Part shown: one piece after another, positions 9,861 through 17,935 of the stretch
Layout: every line of letters begins with the position of its first letter
Position numbering within the stretch: position 1 is the first letter of the stretch
Source: Pseudoalteromonas sp. '520P1 No. 423'
GTDB taxonomy: Bacteria; Pseudomonadota; Gammaproteobacteria; Enterobacterales; Alteromonadaceae
Reading direction: 5' to 3'
NCBI RefSeq assembly: GCF_001269985.1
Contig: NZ_BBZB01000001.1
Location: 1,612,001 to 1,676,000 of the forward strand
DNA: 64,000 nt
The notes under the pieces: model-generated
What the model was told of the DNA's origin: nothing
The model's database searches: none
The model's input: the letters and a program-made list of their open reading frames with translations, nothing else
Translations under genes and position numbers: made by a program

Positions 9861-9875
9861 CTAAGAGAATCTTAG
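9861..9875. promoter_or_regulatory. Predicted Xre operator O2
   Basis: Perfect inverted repeat CTAAGA-GAA-TCTTAG, centred 34 bp from O1 and about 35 bp before the xre start. The spacing of just over three helical turns would allow two dimers on one DNA face. Confidence 0.72.
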
Positions 9876-9909
9876 CTATAAAAAATATAGTTACGGTGCA
9901 ATGTCTTAA

Positions 9910-10212
9910 ATGGATAATCCAACGCCACTTCGTCTCAAAACTGCACGCAAAAAAGTAGGTTTTACGCAACAACAACTTGGCATTGCTTTAGGCATGGAAC
10001 CAAATACAGCCAGTGCACGAATGAATCAATATGAAAAAGGCAAACATGCACCTGATTATTTAACTATGCAGCGCATAGCTAAAGAGTTAGATTTACCTGT
10101 GGCATATTTTTATTGTGATGATGATCTATTGGCTGAAGTTATTTGCGCTGTGGCTTCATTGAGTGCAACAGAACAGCAGGAAATACTCAGCAACATCATG
10201 AAAAGTGAGTGA
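9910..10212 (+). CDS. xre: Xre-family HTH regulator of the CAST
   Basis: The protein has 100 residues with a Cro/CI helix-turn-helix at about 8-65 (LRLKTARKKVGFTQQQLGIALG, then ISxYEKG-like NQYEKGKHAPD) and a short dimerisation tail. I-F3 CASTs commonly carry an Xre gene ahead of tniQ that controls guide or transposition gene expression. The match between palindromes before this gene and before tniQ supports that role here. The gene is followed by an ATPase rather than directly by tniQ. Confidence 0.87.
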   Translation: MDNPTPLRLKTARKKVGFTQQQLGIALGMEPNTASARMNQYEKGKHAPDYLTMQRIAKELDLPVAYFYCDDDLLAEVICAVASLSATEQQEILSNIMKSE

Positions 10213-10357
10213 GAGATAGAATTAATTTAATGTTGATTTAATAACTATTTAACGATTAAAAATTTTAATTTGTCAATAGGATAGTTCATATCAATACTAT
10301 TGATATATCTAGTTTTTTTGTTAGGCTAACGAATAAATAAAATAAAGCAAAGTATAT

Positions 10358-12343
10358 ATGAGACCTGTAAATTCAATTTTAATGAGACTTGCTAAGAGAG
10401 CTGAAAAATTACAACCAGATCATTTAAAAAAATCATTTGTTGATGTGGGGCCAACATATACATTGCTTTCTAGTACTGATAATCAAATAATGTTTGGCCG
10501 TAGAGGAACGGGGAAAACTCACTTTTTAACAGTACTTAGTAAGGATATTTTAGATAGAGGTTTAATAAGTGTCCCTATTGATATGAGGTTAATAGGTTCT
10601 ACCGGGGGGATTTTTGCAGATAAAGATATTCCTCAAAGTGAGAGAGCTACAAGACTATTATCCGATACATTATGTCTTATTCATGAAAATATACTTGATT
10701 ATATTTTTGATAATGAGCTTCAAAATGCTTCGGAAATAACCGAGTTATTGAATGAGTTTGTGGAACAAGCAACTTCACTCTGTATAGATGGAGTTTCTGA
10801 AAGTGAAGTTAGTTCAACTAATAAACTCTCAATAAATTCAGAAAACAAAGTAGGAATAACGACTAAAAGCTTATCAGTAGGCCTTTCAAGTAAAGAGACT
10901 ATAGCAGCTGATGACATGGAAAGGGGTAAAGTTACAGGGAAAAAGGTACTCCGTATTCATTTTGGTGCGATAACTAAATTACTTAATAAGATTGTAAGAA
11001 AATTACCAGGTAAAGAACTATGGGTTCTAATTGATGAATGGTCAGAAACCCCTCTAGATTTACAGCCATATTTAGCTGAACTTTTAAGAAGAATCTTATA
11101 TCCAATCCCTGGAATTACAGTGAAAATTGCAGCAATAGCCCACAGGTGTAATTTTAAGGAATATGACTATGAAAGCAATGTAAGTATTGGAATAGAGCTA
11201 GGTTCAGATGCATCTTCAGTTATTAATTTAGATGAATATATGGTATTTGATAATGATAGTGATGCAGCGAAAGATTTTTTTAAAAATTTACTTCATCGTC
11301 ATGCAATAGCTTTAGATAAAACTGCTGTTTGTGAAAACGAGTCAAACTTTTTCATAAATGATATATTTAGCCAAGTACCTGCTTTTGAAGAGTTTGTTAG
11401 AGCTGCAGAAGGGGTTCCTAGAGATGCTATTAATATTATTTCCTTAGCGGCTCAAGCTGCCAATGACACTAAAATATCCATATCAAGCGTTCGTAGCTCC
11501 GCGCAAAAATGGTTTCAAGTGAATAAACATAATGCTTTAAATAGTAGACCTTCAGCTGTTGCATTATTAGATAGGATAATTAATGAAGTAATTGGTTTAA
11601 GAAAATCTAGGGGCTTTTTAATCAGTAACGAAAAAAGTTTTGATTTAATTGATTATTTATACGATATGAGAATTATCCATGTATTAAAGCAAGGAGTCTC
11701 AGCTCATAATTCTGTAGGTAAAAAGTACACAATATATGCATTAGATTATGGCTGTTATGTAGATTTAATGTCTTCAAGTAATGCTCCTAAAGGGTTGATT
11801 ATTGAATCAGATGAAAATGAAGAAGCTCATTATATTGAAATACCAAAAGCTGACTACAGATCTGTAAAAAACTCTATTTTAGATATAGAGCAATTGGATA
11901 GTGGGCAAGCAAGATTTGATTTAATTACTTCCACAGATCAACTTCAATTACCGAAAATGAAGAAGAATAAATCAATTTCGCTTGAAAAAAATATTAATCA
12001 AAATTTATTATCAAAAATACCAAAAGATGTTGGAATCTTAAAGGTTGATGGCTCTATTTATATTCCACTTATATTTGTTGCATTAGTTCTAAGAAAAGCT
12101 AAAGGTTTTGACTGTAGTTATTCTGTTGAATTAACAAATGAAATAAATGAAATTATATCCCTAAATATGAGTAGAAATAAAATAGCAAGTAATAATATGT
12201 CACGAGAATTAAGAAAAGAAAATATACTTAACTTAGAATGGTTAACTCGACTACAAAATGGTAGGAAACCTTTATTTTCGTTAAATGATACTTGGGTTAA
12301 GTATTGGGAGCTATATTTTGAAAAAGAGGCGCCTCATTGGTGA
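10358..12343 (+). CDS. Large P-loop ATPase, candidate defence cargo
   Basis: The protein has 661 residues. A Walker A motif (MFGRRGTGKTHF, about residue 50) and a Walker B strand (KELWVLIDEWSE, about residue 225) define an AAA/ORC-like ATPase. The C-terminal 150 residues are Lys/Asn-rich, with a possible winged helix. I do not recognise a named family. It sits between xre and tniQ, which are usually close, so it was probably inserted as cargo. Such single-gene ATPases are often defence genes, but no nuclease or other effector motif is visible. Function is unproven. Confidence 0.6.
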   Translation: MRPVNSILMRLAKRAEKLQPDHLKKSFVDVGPTYTLLSSTDNQIMFGRRGTGKTHFLTVLSKDILDRGLISVPIDMRLIGSTGGIFADKDIPQSERATRLLSDTLCLIHENILDYIFDNELQNASEITELLNEFVEQATSLCIDGVSESEVSSTNKLSINSENKVGITTKSLSVGLSSKETIAADDMERGKVTGKKVLRIHFGAITKLLNKIVRKLPGKELWVLIDEWSETPLDLQPYLAELLRRILYPIPGITVKIAAIAHRCNFKEYDYESNVSIGIELGSDASSVINLDEYMVFDNDSDAAKDFFKNLLHRHAIALDKTAVCENESNFFINDIFSQVPAFEEFVRAAEGVPRDAINIISLAAQAANDTKISISSVRSSAQKWFQVNKHNALNSRPSAVALLDRIINEVIGLRKSRGFLISNEKSFDLIDYLYDMRIIHVLKQGVSAHNSVGKKYTIYALDYGCYVDLMSSSNAPKGLIIESDENEEAHYIEIPKADYRSVKNSILDIEQLDSGQARFDLITSTDQLQLPKMKKNKSISLEKNINQNLLSKIPKDVGILKVDGSIYIPLIFVALVLRKAKGFDCSYSVELTNEINEIISLNMSRNKIASNNMSRELRKENILNLEWLTRLQNGRKPLFSLNDTWVKYWELYFEKEAPHW

Positions 12344-12397
12344 TAGCTTTTCAAGTATAAGTTTAAACTGGAAAGTAAAGCAAACATACACTAAACC

Positions 12398-12420
12398 TAA
12401 ACTAAGAGTTTCTTAGTTTA
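12398..12420. promoter_or_regulatory. Predicted Xre operator O3 before tniQ
   Basis: Perfect inverted repeat with 10-bp arms TAAACTAAGA and TCTTAGTTTA around GTT. It shares the CTAAG core and 3-bp spacer with O1 and O2. It ends eight bases before the tniQ ATG, so bound protein would block transcription or the ribosome site directly. Confidence 0.78.
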
Positions 12421-12428
12421 GATTGTTG

Positions 12429-13652
12429 ATGCAATTACTCATACGTCCAACTCCTTTTTCAGATGAATCATTAGAGAGTTATCTTTTACGTTTATCTGAT
12501 GCCAATTTCTTTGAATCATATCAAGAGTTAAGTGATGCGCTGTGGCAATGGTTATATGAACATGATCATGAAGCTGCGGGAGCATTTCCTAAAGAATTGC
12601 ATTTAGTGAATGTTTATCATGCACATCAAACAAGTAGTTTTAGAGTTCGTGCATTAGCGCTGGTTGAAAAGTTAGCTGGACTTGAAATCTCAACTTTAAC
12701 GCAATTAGCTTTAATGCATTCTGCTATTAGATTTTCGGGCAAAGCTGCTGTTTTTAGAAATGATATAGATATACCTCGTAGTTTTTTACGTGTAGCAGGT
12801 GTACCTATTTGCCCTCAATGTATAAAAGAACAAACCTATATACGCCAGTTCTGGCATTTAAAACATTATAACGCCTGTCATATTCATAATTGTGATTTAC
12901 TCAAAACTTGCCCGAATTGTAATGTTGAAATTAACTATATGATCAGTGAAAAAATATCGCACTGTGAATGTGGTTTTGATTTTAGTGAGGCTTCACTTCC
13001 TGATGCCATTAGAGAAACTATTAATTTAAGTGGGTTTGTTGTTGGGCAGCAAGTTGATAGCACTAACAACTTTTTTAATTCCAGTAATTTATCGTTTAGA
13101 TATGGTGCACTGCTTTGGTTTAATGAACGTTATTGCAAGCTAGTTAAAAATCAAAATTTGGTAATGACAGATTGCTTTGAGTATTTTGAAAAATGGCCTG
13201 ATGTTTTATATTTAGAACTCAATCAACAAGTTGAAAATGCACATTTTAAACAAACTAAATTACTAAATCACACCTCTTTCGAAGATGTGTTTGGGACATT
13301 GCTAAAAGGCAGTGCTTATTTACCAACGGCTGAGCTTAATAAAAACTTTATTCTAAAAGCGATAATTGAATATTTTGTAAATTTGATAGGTAATAATCCA
13401 AAATCGAAAGAGCCTAATATGGCTGATTTATTATTAAATATTAATGAGGCAGCCGTTTTACTGTGTACTAGCACAGAGCAAGTGTATCGCTTATATCAAG
13501 AGGGTCATTTAAAGCTAGTAAGTAACTTAAAGCTACACGTTAAATTACCAGCTTATCAACCTGCTTTTTATTTAAGGCAAGTTATTGAGTTAAGAATTGC
13601 AAAAATGCAGTCACAACGTGACGGGCAAAATAAATATGTACCGGCATGGTGA
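12429..13652 (+). CDS. tniQ: TniQ targeting protein (TnsD-like) of the CAST
   Basis: The protein has 407 residues from the ATG at 12429; an in-frame TTG at 12423 is also possible. Zinc-knuckle cysteines are clear (ICPQCIKE, HIHNCDLLKTCPNC, CECGFDF, about residues 120-190), and the N-terminal LIRPTPFSDESLESYLLRL motif is the TniQ hallmark. A helix-turn-helix-like segment lies near the C-terminus. In I-F3 CASTs a TniQ dimer binds Cascade at the Cas6/Cas7 end and recruits TnsC. It is the first gene of the effector operon, four bases before cas8, and no Shine-Dalgarno sequence is obvious. Confidence 0.92.
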   Translation: MQLLIRPTPFSDESLESYLLRLSDANFFESYQELSDALWQWLYEHDHEAAGAFPKELHLVNVYHAHQTSSFRVRALALVEKLAGLEISTLTQLALMHSAIRFSGKAAVFRNDIDIPRSFLRVAGVPICPQCIKEQTYIRQFWHLKHYNACHIHNCDLLKTCPNCNVEINYMISEKISHCECGFDFSEASLPDAIRETINLSGFVVGQQVDSTNNFFNSSNLSFRYGALLWFNERYCKLVKNQNLVMTDCFEYFEKWPDVLYLELNQQVENAHFKQTKLLNHTSFEDVFGTLLKGSAYLPTAELNKNFILKAIIEYFVNLIGNNPKSKEPNMADLLLNINEAAVLLCTSTEQVYRLYQEGHLKLVSNLKLHVKLPAYQPAFYLRQVIELRIAKMQSQRDGQNKYVPAW

Positions 13653-13656
13653 TTTC

Positions 13657-14781
13657 ATGTATTTAAATACTTTGTTAGATAATAAAGACTTTAAAGACAA
13701 ACAACATAAAATCAGGCGTGCATTTGCACCTTACTCCAAAGCTATTAGTGTTGATGGTAATGAATTAAGTACAGTTATTATTTTATTAAATCTTACTTTT
13801 AAAAAATCCGAAATTAGTGATTTAATAAATCCAGATACAGCAACTGAGATATTAAAAAATACGGTTTTATTTGATAAGTGTATTAACGAAGTCCAATGGT
13901 TTCATACTCATAATTTAAAGTATCCTGAGATCAGGGTAAGCCATCAACGCATTATTGCACCTAAGTTGGATCATTATAGGGGAGTGATCTCCAGTGAAAG
14001 TGAGCCTCAACTGTTAGGTTGGTCGCATAACAGTGCTGAAGTGAATCATGCAAAACTATTTAGTGCAGGCTTTATTTGGCAAAACGAATCAACCAATTTA
14101 GCAAGATTACTGATCAAAAAAGAGCAATGCTGGATGGATTGCCTTGTTAAGTTAGGATTAACTAAAAAACGATTAAAATTATTGTGTCAGGAACTTACAG
14201 ATTATTTGCCTAATGCTGACTTCCCTGATGAAGTGAGTCAATTCTCAAATCAATTAATGGTCCCTATTGGTGATACTTATTGTACAGTTACTCCTGTAGT
14301 TAGCCATAACTTACTCGTTAAAATACAACAGCTATCAGTAGAGCATAAATTACGAACGGTAATTGTTGAGCATTCAAGGCCGACTAATGTAGGCGACTTG
14401 GCAACTTCATTAGGTGGCAATGTAAGGGGGATGCGTTATTTACCAACAGTGTTTAATAGCGATGGATACACTTATAAAGAAAATATGCTGAAAAAGCCAT
14501 TTAAGCAAAGGGGCTGTTTTAATCATAAAGCAATACGTAATAGAGCCTTCACAGCTGCATTACAAGTGATTTCAGGAGAAAGTGAAGCCATAACGCATAA
14601 GTTAAGGCGTAAAGCTCGTGTGGCTGCGTTACGTTTGATCCGTGAGCAATTAAGCGACTGGCTAGCGCCTTTAATTGAGTGGCGGCTAGATTATAAAGAA
14701 AACTCTAATAATGAACTTAATCAACATACACTAGAAGTTGAGTTTTTAAAAAAAAATAACGCTGAATTGCTGAATTGCTGA
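13657..14781 (+). pseudogene. cas8: Cas8f part of a Cas8/Cas5 fusion, cut by repeat-borne stop
   Basis: The 374 residues start at the ATG four bases after tniQ. SRPTNVGDLATSLGG (about residues 245-260) resembles the Cas8f TKPQNIS-type segment, and a helical region follows. In I-F3 systems Cas8f and Cas5f are normally one polypeptide of about 640-700 residues. This frame instead ends at TGA 14779-14781 inside the triple GCTGAATT repeat. Removing two repeat copies would join it in frame to the Cas5 part. It is called broken because no frame is open through the repeat. A split but functional Cas8 plus Cas5 cannot be ruled out. Confidence 0.8.
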
Positions 14782-14792
14782 ATTGCTGAGTT
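14761..14792 (+). repeat. 8-bp tandem repeat (GCTGAATT x3 plus a GCTGAGTT variant) inside cas8/5
   Basis: Three exact copies of GCTGAATT (14761-14784) precede GCTGAGTT. Because 8 is not a multiple of 3 and the unit contains TGA, the copies place stops at 14763, 14771 and 14779, one per frame. With one exact copy the sequence reads AELLSLLNEF and the fusion is open. Confidence 0.95.
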
Positions 14793-15751
14793 TGCTAAAT
14801 GAATTTAGTCGGGTTCTTAACGAGCAGTTTCAATATAACAAATATACGCAACGCTATGCATTTCATCCTGATTTAATGGCACCTTTAAAATCACAGTTAA
14901 AGTGGTTATTAACTTGGATTGGTAAACCTGATAAACATTGTGATACGTCACAATCGAATATTATGTATTTATATTTTTCAGACTTGAGGGTATTTGATGC
15001 CAATGCTTTAGCCAATCCCTATATTAAAGGCATTCCATCACTAAGTGCTTTAGGTGGTTGGAGTCATAATTTTCAAAGAAAAGTAAATAACATACTAGGA
15101 ACTGAGCTAACAGTGATGGGTTCTGCTTGGTTCATTCAAAATTATAATTTAGTAGCAGGTAAAAACTTACCTGAACCAAGTGTATTAACTTCAAAACGTA
15201 ATCCATCAACAGTAAAAAGCTCAGGCATTATTGATACTAAAAAATGTGATTTGACTATGGGGTTAGTTTTACGAGTGTATATTGATAATCCTGTAGACTT
15301 ACAATCAGCATTAATAAAAGCTGCTTTTCCATCCAAGTTTGCAGGTGGTTGTATGCATCCACCATCTTTATATGAAAATAAAGAATGGTGCCATATTTAT
15401 AATGACTCAAATGAACTTTTCTCTAAGCTATCGCGTTTACCTCGAAATGGTTGTTGGGTTTATCCATCAGATAAGACTGCTGATAATTTAGAACAGCTAG
15501 CTGATACATTAAAATTAAACCCAAGGTTAAAACCCGCATCATTAGGTTTTTTCGCATTAGAGCCAATGAAATATAGAGAGAATGCAATAGCAGACTTACA
15601 TTGTTATGTCGAGCCAGCCATAGGGATAATTAATTGTATTAGCCCAATAACAGTGAGGCTCAATGGAGTTAAGTCATTTTTAAATAAAGCACTTTGGCAA
15701 TTTAATATTGAAAAAGACGCTATGCTTATGAAAATAGCTAAATTTGAGTGA
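14783..15751 (+). CDS. cas5: Cas5f part of the Cas8/Cas5 fusion, no good start of its own
   Basis: The 322-residue frame holds a helical start (QFQYNKYTQRYAFHPDLMAPLKSQL) and then a Csy2/Cas5f-like body, including YLYFSDLRVFDANALANPY near residue 57 and a glycine-rich stretch near residue 190. It would bind the 5' handle of the guide RNA. The only nearby in-frame starts are TTG codons (14783, 14792); the ATG at 14799 is out of frame. This supports recent splitting of one gene. Translation by reinitiation at TTG just after the cas8 TGA remains possible. Confidence 0.75.
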   Translation: MLSLLNEFSRVLNEQFQYNKYTQRYAFHPDLMAPLKSQLKWLLTWIGKPDKHCDTSQSNIMYLYFSDLRVFDANALANPYIKGIPSLSALGGWSHNFQRKVNNILGTELTVMGSAWFIQNYNLVAGKNLPEPSVLTSKRNPSTVKSSGIIDTKKCDLTMGLVLRVYIDNPVDLQSALIKAAFPSKFAGGCMHPPSLYENKEWCHIYNDSNELFSKLSRLPRNGCWVYPSDKTADNLEQLADTLKLNPRLKPASLGFFALEPMKYRENAIADLHCYVEPAIGIINCISPITVRLNGVKSFLNKALWQFNIEKDAMLMKIAKFE

Positions 15752-15756
15752 TTTAA

Positions 15757-16794
15757 ATGAAGTTATGTAAGCAGCTTAATTATGTTCGTTCGCTGTCACC
15801 AGGAAAAGCCATCTTTTTTTATAAAACACCAGAAAGTGATTTTGTACCATTACAAGTTGAAGTTAATAAAATAGCAGGTCAAAAATCTAGTTTTTCTGAA
15901 GCTTATGATGGTAGTGGTAACTATAAAAATACAACCCCTCAAGATTTAGCGTTTGCTAATCCTCATACAATTGATGCCTGCTATATCCCTCCAAATATTA
16001 ACGAAGTATATTGCCGATTTTCATTAAGAGTTGAAGCAAACTCTCTTGAGCCAAGAGTGTGTATAGATCCTAAAGTTAAAAAATGGCTCGAAAAGCTCGC
16101 AACTCAATATAAAAACTCTAATGGTTATGATGAATTAGCACGAAGATATTGTATGAATATTTTAATGGGCGCTTGGCTTTGGCGGAATCAGCATACAGGT
16201 GGTACAAGAATAGAGGTTTTAACATCATCAGGTAATACTTATGTTATTGAAGATGCAAGACGACTAACTTGGCACTCTAATTGGAAATCACCAGATGATG
16301 AGGTTTTAAAGCAGTTAACTAAAGAGTTTAGCCAAGCCTTAAGTGATGCTAAAGTTTATTGGTTTATTGAAGTGACTGCGACACTAAAAACAAGTTTTTG
16401 CCAAGAAATCCACCCAAGCCAAAGGTTTACAGATAATGTAGAGCAAGGAGAGTCATCTAAGCAGCTTTCAACCGTTACTTGTACTGATGGTAAAGAGGCT
16501 GCGTGTTTTCACGCTGAAAAAATTGGTGCTGCACTACAGCTAATTGACGACTGGTGGCATATTGAAGCAGATAAAAGATTAAGAACCCATGAATACGGTG
16601 CAGATAAACAAAGCTTAATATCTCAACGTCACCCATCAAAACATAACGATTTTTATTCATTGGTGATCAGAGCTGCGGTGTATATTCGTTATATGAAAAG
16701 ACATAATTTAAGTGATGATAAAACATCTAAAGAGATTCATTATGTAATGGCTGTATTGTTAAAAGGTGGTTTATTTCAAAAGGGGAGAGGTTAA
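15757..16794 (+). CDS. cas7: Cas7f (Csy3) backbone subunit of Cascade
   Basis: The protein has 345 residues, the usual Csy3 length. YCMNILMGAWLWRNQ (about residue 130) is the typical Csy3 block, and the N-terminus (LNYVRSLSPGKAIFFYK) also fits. Six copies coat the spacer part of the guide RNA. The gene starts five bases after the cas5 stop, and its stop shares a base with the cas6 ATG, so the operon is tightly coupled. No damage is seen. Confidence 0.93.
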   Translation: MKLCKQLNYVRSLSPGKAIFFYKTPESDFVPLQVEVNKIAGQKSSFSEAYDGSGNYKNTTPQDLAFANPHTIDACYIPPNINEVYCRFSLRVEANSLEPRVCIDPKVKKWLEKLATQYKNSNGYDELARRYCMNILMGAWLWRNQHTGGTRIEVLTSSGNTYVIEDARRLTWHSNWKSPDDEVLKQLTKEFSQALSDAKVYWFIEVTATLKTSFCQEIHPSQRFTDNVEQGESSKQLSTVTCTDGKEAACFHAEKIGAALQLIDDWWHIEADKRLRTHEYGADKQSLISQRHPSKHNDFYSLVIRAAVYIRYMKRHNLSDDKTSKEIHYVMAVLLKGGLFQKGRG

Positions 16795-17411
16795 TGCAAA
16801 AACGATACTTTTTCGCTATTAAATATTTACCGCTAAATGTAGATCAATGTTTATTAGCTGGTCGCTGTATTTCTATTTTACATGGTTTTATTTCAGCAAG
16901 AAATATTACAGGTATTGGAGTCAGCTTTCCTAATTGGTCTGATAAAAGTTTGGGAAATACCATTGCATTTGTAAGTGAACACGAATCCCTTTTAGCTGAA
17001 TTATCAGAGCAATCATATTTTAACATGATGGCTAGTGATAATTTATTTGCCGTTAGTGAAGTAACATCTATTCCAGAAAACCTCTCTGAAGTTCGATTTA
17101 AGCGTAACCAAAGTATTGCTAAATGCTTTGTAGGTGAAAAAAGAAGGCGGCTCGAAAGAGCTAAGCGAAGAGCACACAGTAGAGGTGAAATGTTTAACCC
17201 TAAAACCCCTGAACCAGAAAAGGAAATACAACCATTTCATTGTGCATTATCAAGTAGTAAAAGCTCAAATGAAGCGTTTTTATTACATATTCAAAAGGTG
17301 AATACTGTTTCTGTTAAAAGTAATGACTATGGTAATTATGGGCTAGCTACAAACCAAAAACATTTAGGCACAGTACCTGATTTATCAAATACAGAAATCC
17401 CTTATTTATAA
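16794..17411 (+). CDS. cas6: Cas6f (Csy4) CRISPR RNA endoribonuclease
   Basis: The protein has 205 residues. The ferredoxin-fold N-terminus (RYFFAIKYLPLNVDQCLLAGRCISILHGF) includes a His at about residue 30, matching the Csy4 catalytic His. IGVSFPNW and the Arg-rich helix EKRRRLERAKRRAHSRGE (groove binding of the repeat stem) are typical. It cleaves the repeat hairpin and stays on the 3' handle. It overlaps cas7 by one base. The next element is the array, 116 bp downstream. Confidence 0.92.
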   Translation: MQKRYFFAIKYLPLNVDQCLLAGRCISILHGFISARNITGIGVSFPNWSDKSLGNTIAFVSEHESLLAELSEQSYFNMMASDNLFAVSEVTSIPENLSEVRFKRNQSIAKCFVGEKRRRLERAKRRAHSRGEMFNPKTPEPEKEIQPFHCALSSSKSSNEAFLLHIQKVNTVSVKSNDYGNYGLATNQKHLGTVPDLSNTEIPYL

Positions 17412-17527
17412 TGATTAAATAAAAGCTTTTAGTTTCAGTTTGTTATAAAAATTGGGTAGTAAAGGGTATTTTAGCTAATCACATACTAACTTACTGGAAT
17501 ATAGCCTATTGTTTACTAATATTTATA
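17412..17527 (+). other. CRISPR leader region
   Basis: AT-rich 116-bp stretch between cas6 and the first repeat, the expected place of the array promoter. No copy of the CTAAG palindrome is present. Confidence 0.55.
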
Positions 17528-17736
17528 GTGAACTGCCGCATAGGCAGCTGGAAATAAGTAAATATGGTTACATGTCTGGAATATTAAGTGAACTGCCGCA
17601 TAGGCAGCTGGAAATATTAACTGATACTTTCGCTAGCAACCGTGTAGGTGTACTGCCGCATAGGCAGCTGGAATTAGGCCAAGAAGTAAGCAACAACATC
17701 GTATTAAATTAATCTGCCGAAAAGGCAGTGTTTTAA
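17528..17736 (+). CRISPR. I-F3 array: three 28-bp repeats, one diverged terminal repeat, three spacers
   Basis: Repeats at 17528-17555 and 17588-17615 are identical (GTGAACTGCC-GCATA-GGCAG core, then CTGGAAAT). The third, 17648-17675, differs at two places (GTGTACTGCC, GGAATT end). The fourth, about 17709-17736, keeps only the CTGCCG/GGCAG stem. Spacers 1 and 2 are 32 nt and spacer 3 is 32-33 nt. In I-F3 elements the spacer next to diverged repeats usually encodes the private guide matching the chromosomal attachment site, so spacer 3 is the best candidate for the homing guide. Confidence 0.95.
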
Positions 17737-17740
17737 ATTA

Positions 17741-17767
17741 AAGCCCCAGAACTTTCTGGGGCTTTTT
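17741..17767 (+). terminator. Rho-independent terminator after the array
   Basis: Ten-base stem AAGCCCCAGA / TCTGGGGCTT with loop ACTT, followed by TTT. It starts about five bases after the last repeat stem, so array transcripts end here. Confidence 0.9.
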
Positions 17768-17935
17768 GTATGGGGAAAGTTATTAATACACTGTCATTAA
17801 ATAATCGGGCTTGATTCTAAATTGAAGAAAATTTAGTAGTTATTCTTTATTCCTAAACTAGAAACTAGGTATACTCATTCTTAATATAATAAATAAAGTC
17901 CAATTTTTAAGTTGGTTGGGTTATAAAAAAGTACA

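Larger units (their letters stand above)
1..17767 (+). mobile_element. Tn7-like transposon with type I-F3 CRISPR effector (CAST), left part cut by window edge
   Basis: Gene order tnsB-tnsC, cargo, xre, tniQ-cas8/5-cas7-cas6 and a short I-F array is that of I-F3 CRISPR-associated transposons, in which Cascade-TniQ uses a guide RNA to direct TnsABC insertion. No adaptation genes (cas1/cas2) and no nuclease-helicase cas3 are present, as expected for a guide-only system. tnsA and the right end should lie before position 1. I could not find the distal end: the stretch to about 19.9 kb holds a CoiA-like pseudogene and a truncated IS3, so the outer border given is only the end of the array. Confidence 0.9.

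Noticed and set aside
14748..14756. A9 run in cas8 as a slippage site that could rejoin Cas8 and Cas5
   Set aside because: Whatever frame results, the three GCTGAATT copies just downstream supply a TGA in that frame, so slippage cannot restore the fusion.
17509..17712. 67-residue frame on the plus strand
   Set aside because: It lies across the CRISPR repeats, and its repeated LPHRQLE segments are translated repeats, not a protein.
17528..17736. The array as a defence CRISPR system
   Set aside because: No Cas3, Cas1 or Cas2 is present and the genes around are transposition genes, so it is a targeting array for the transposon.
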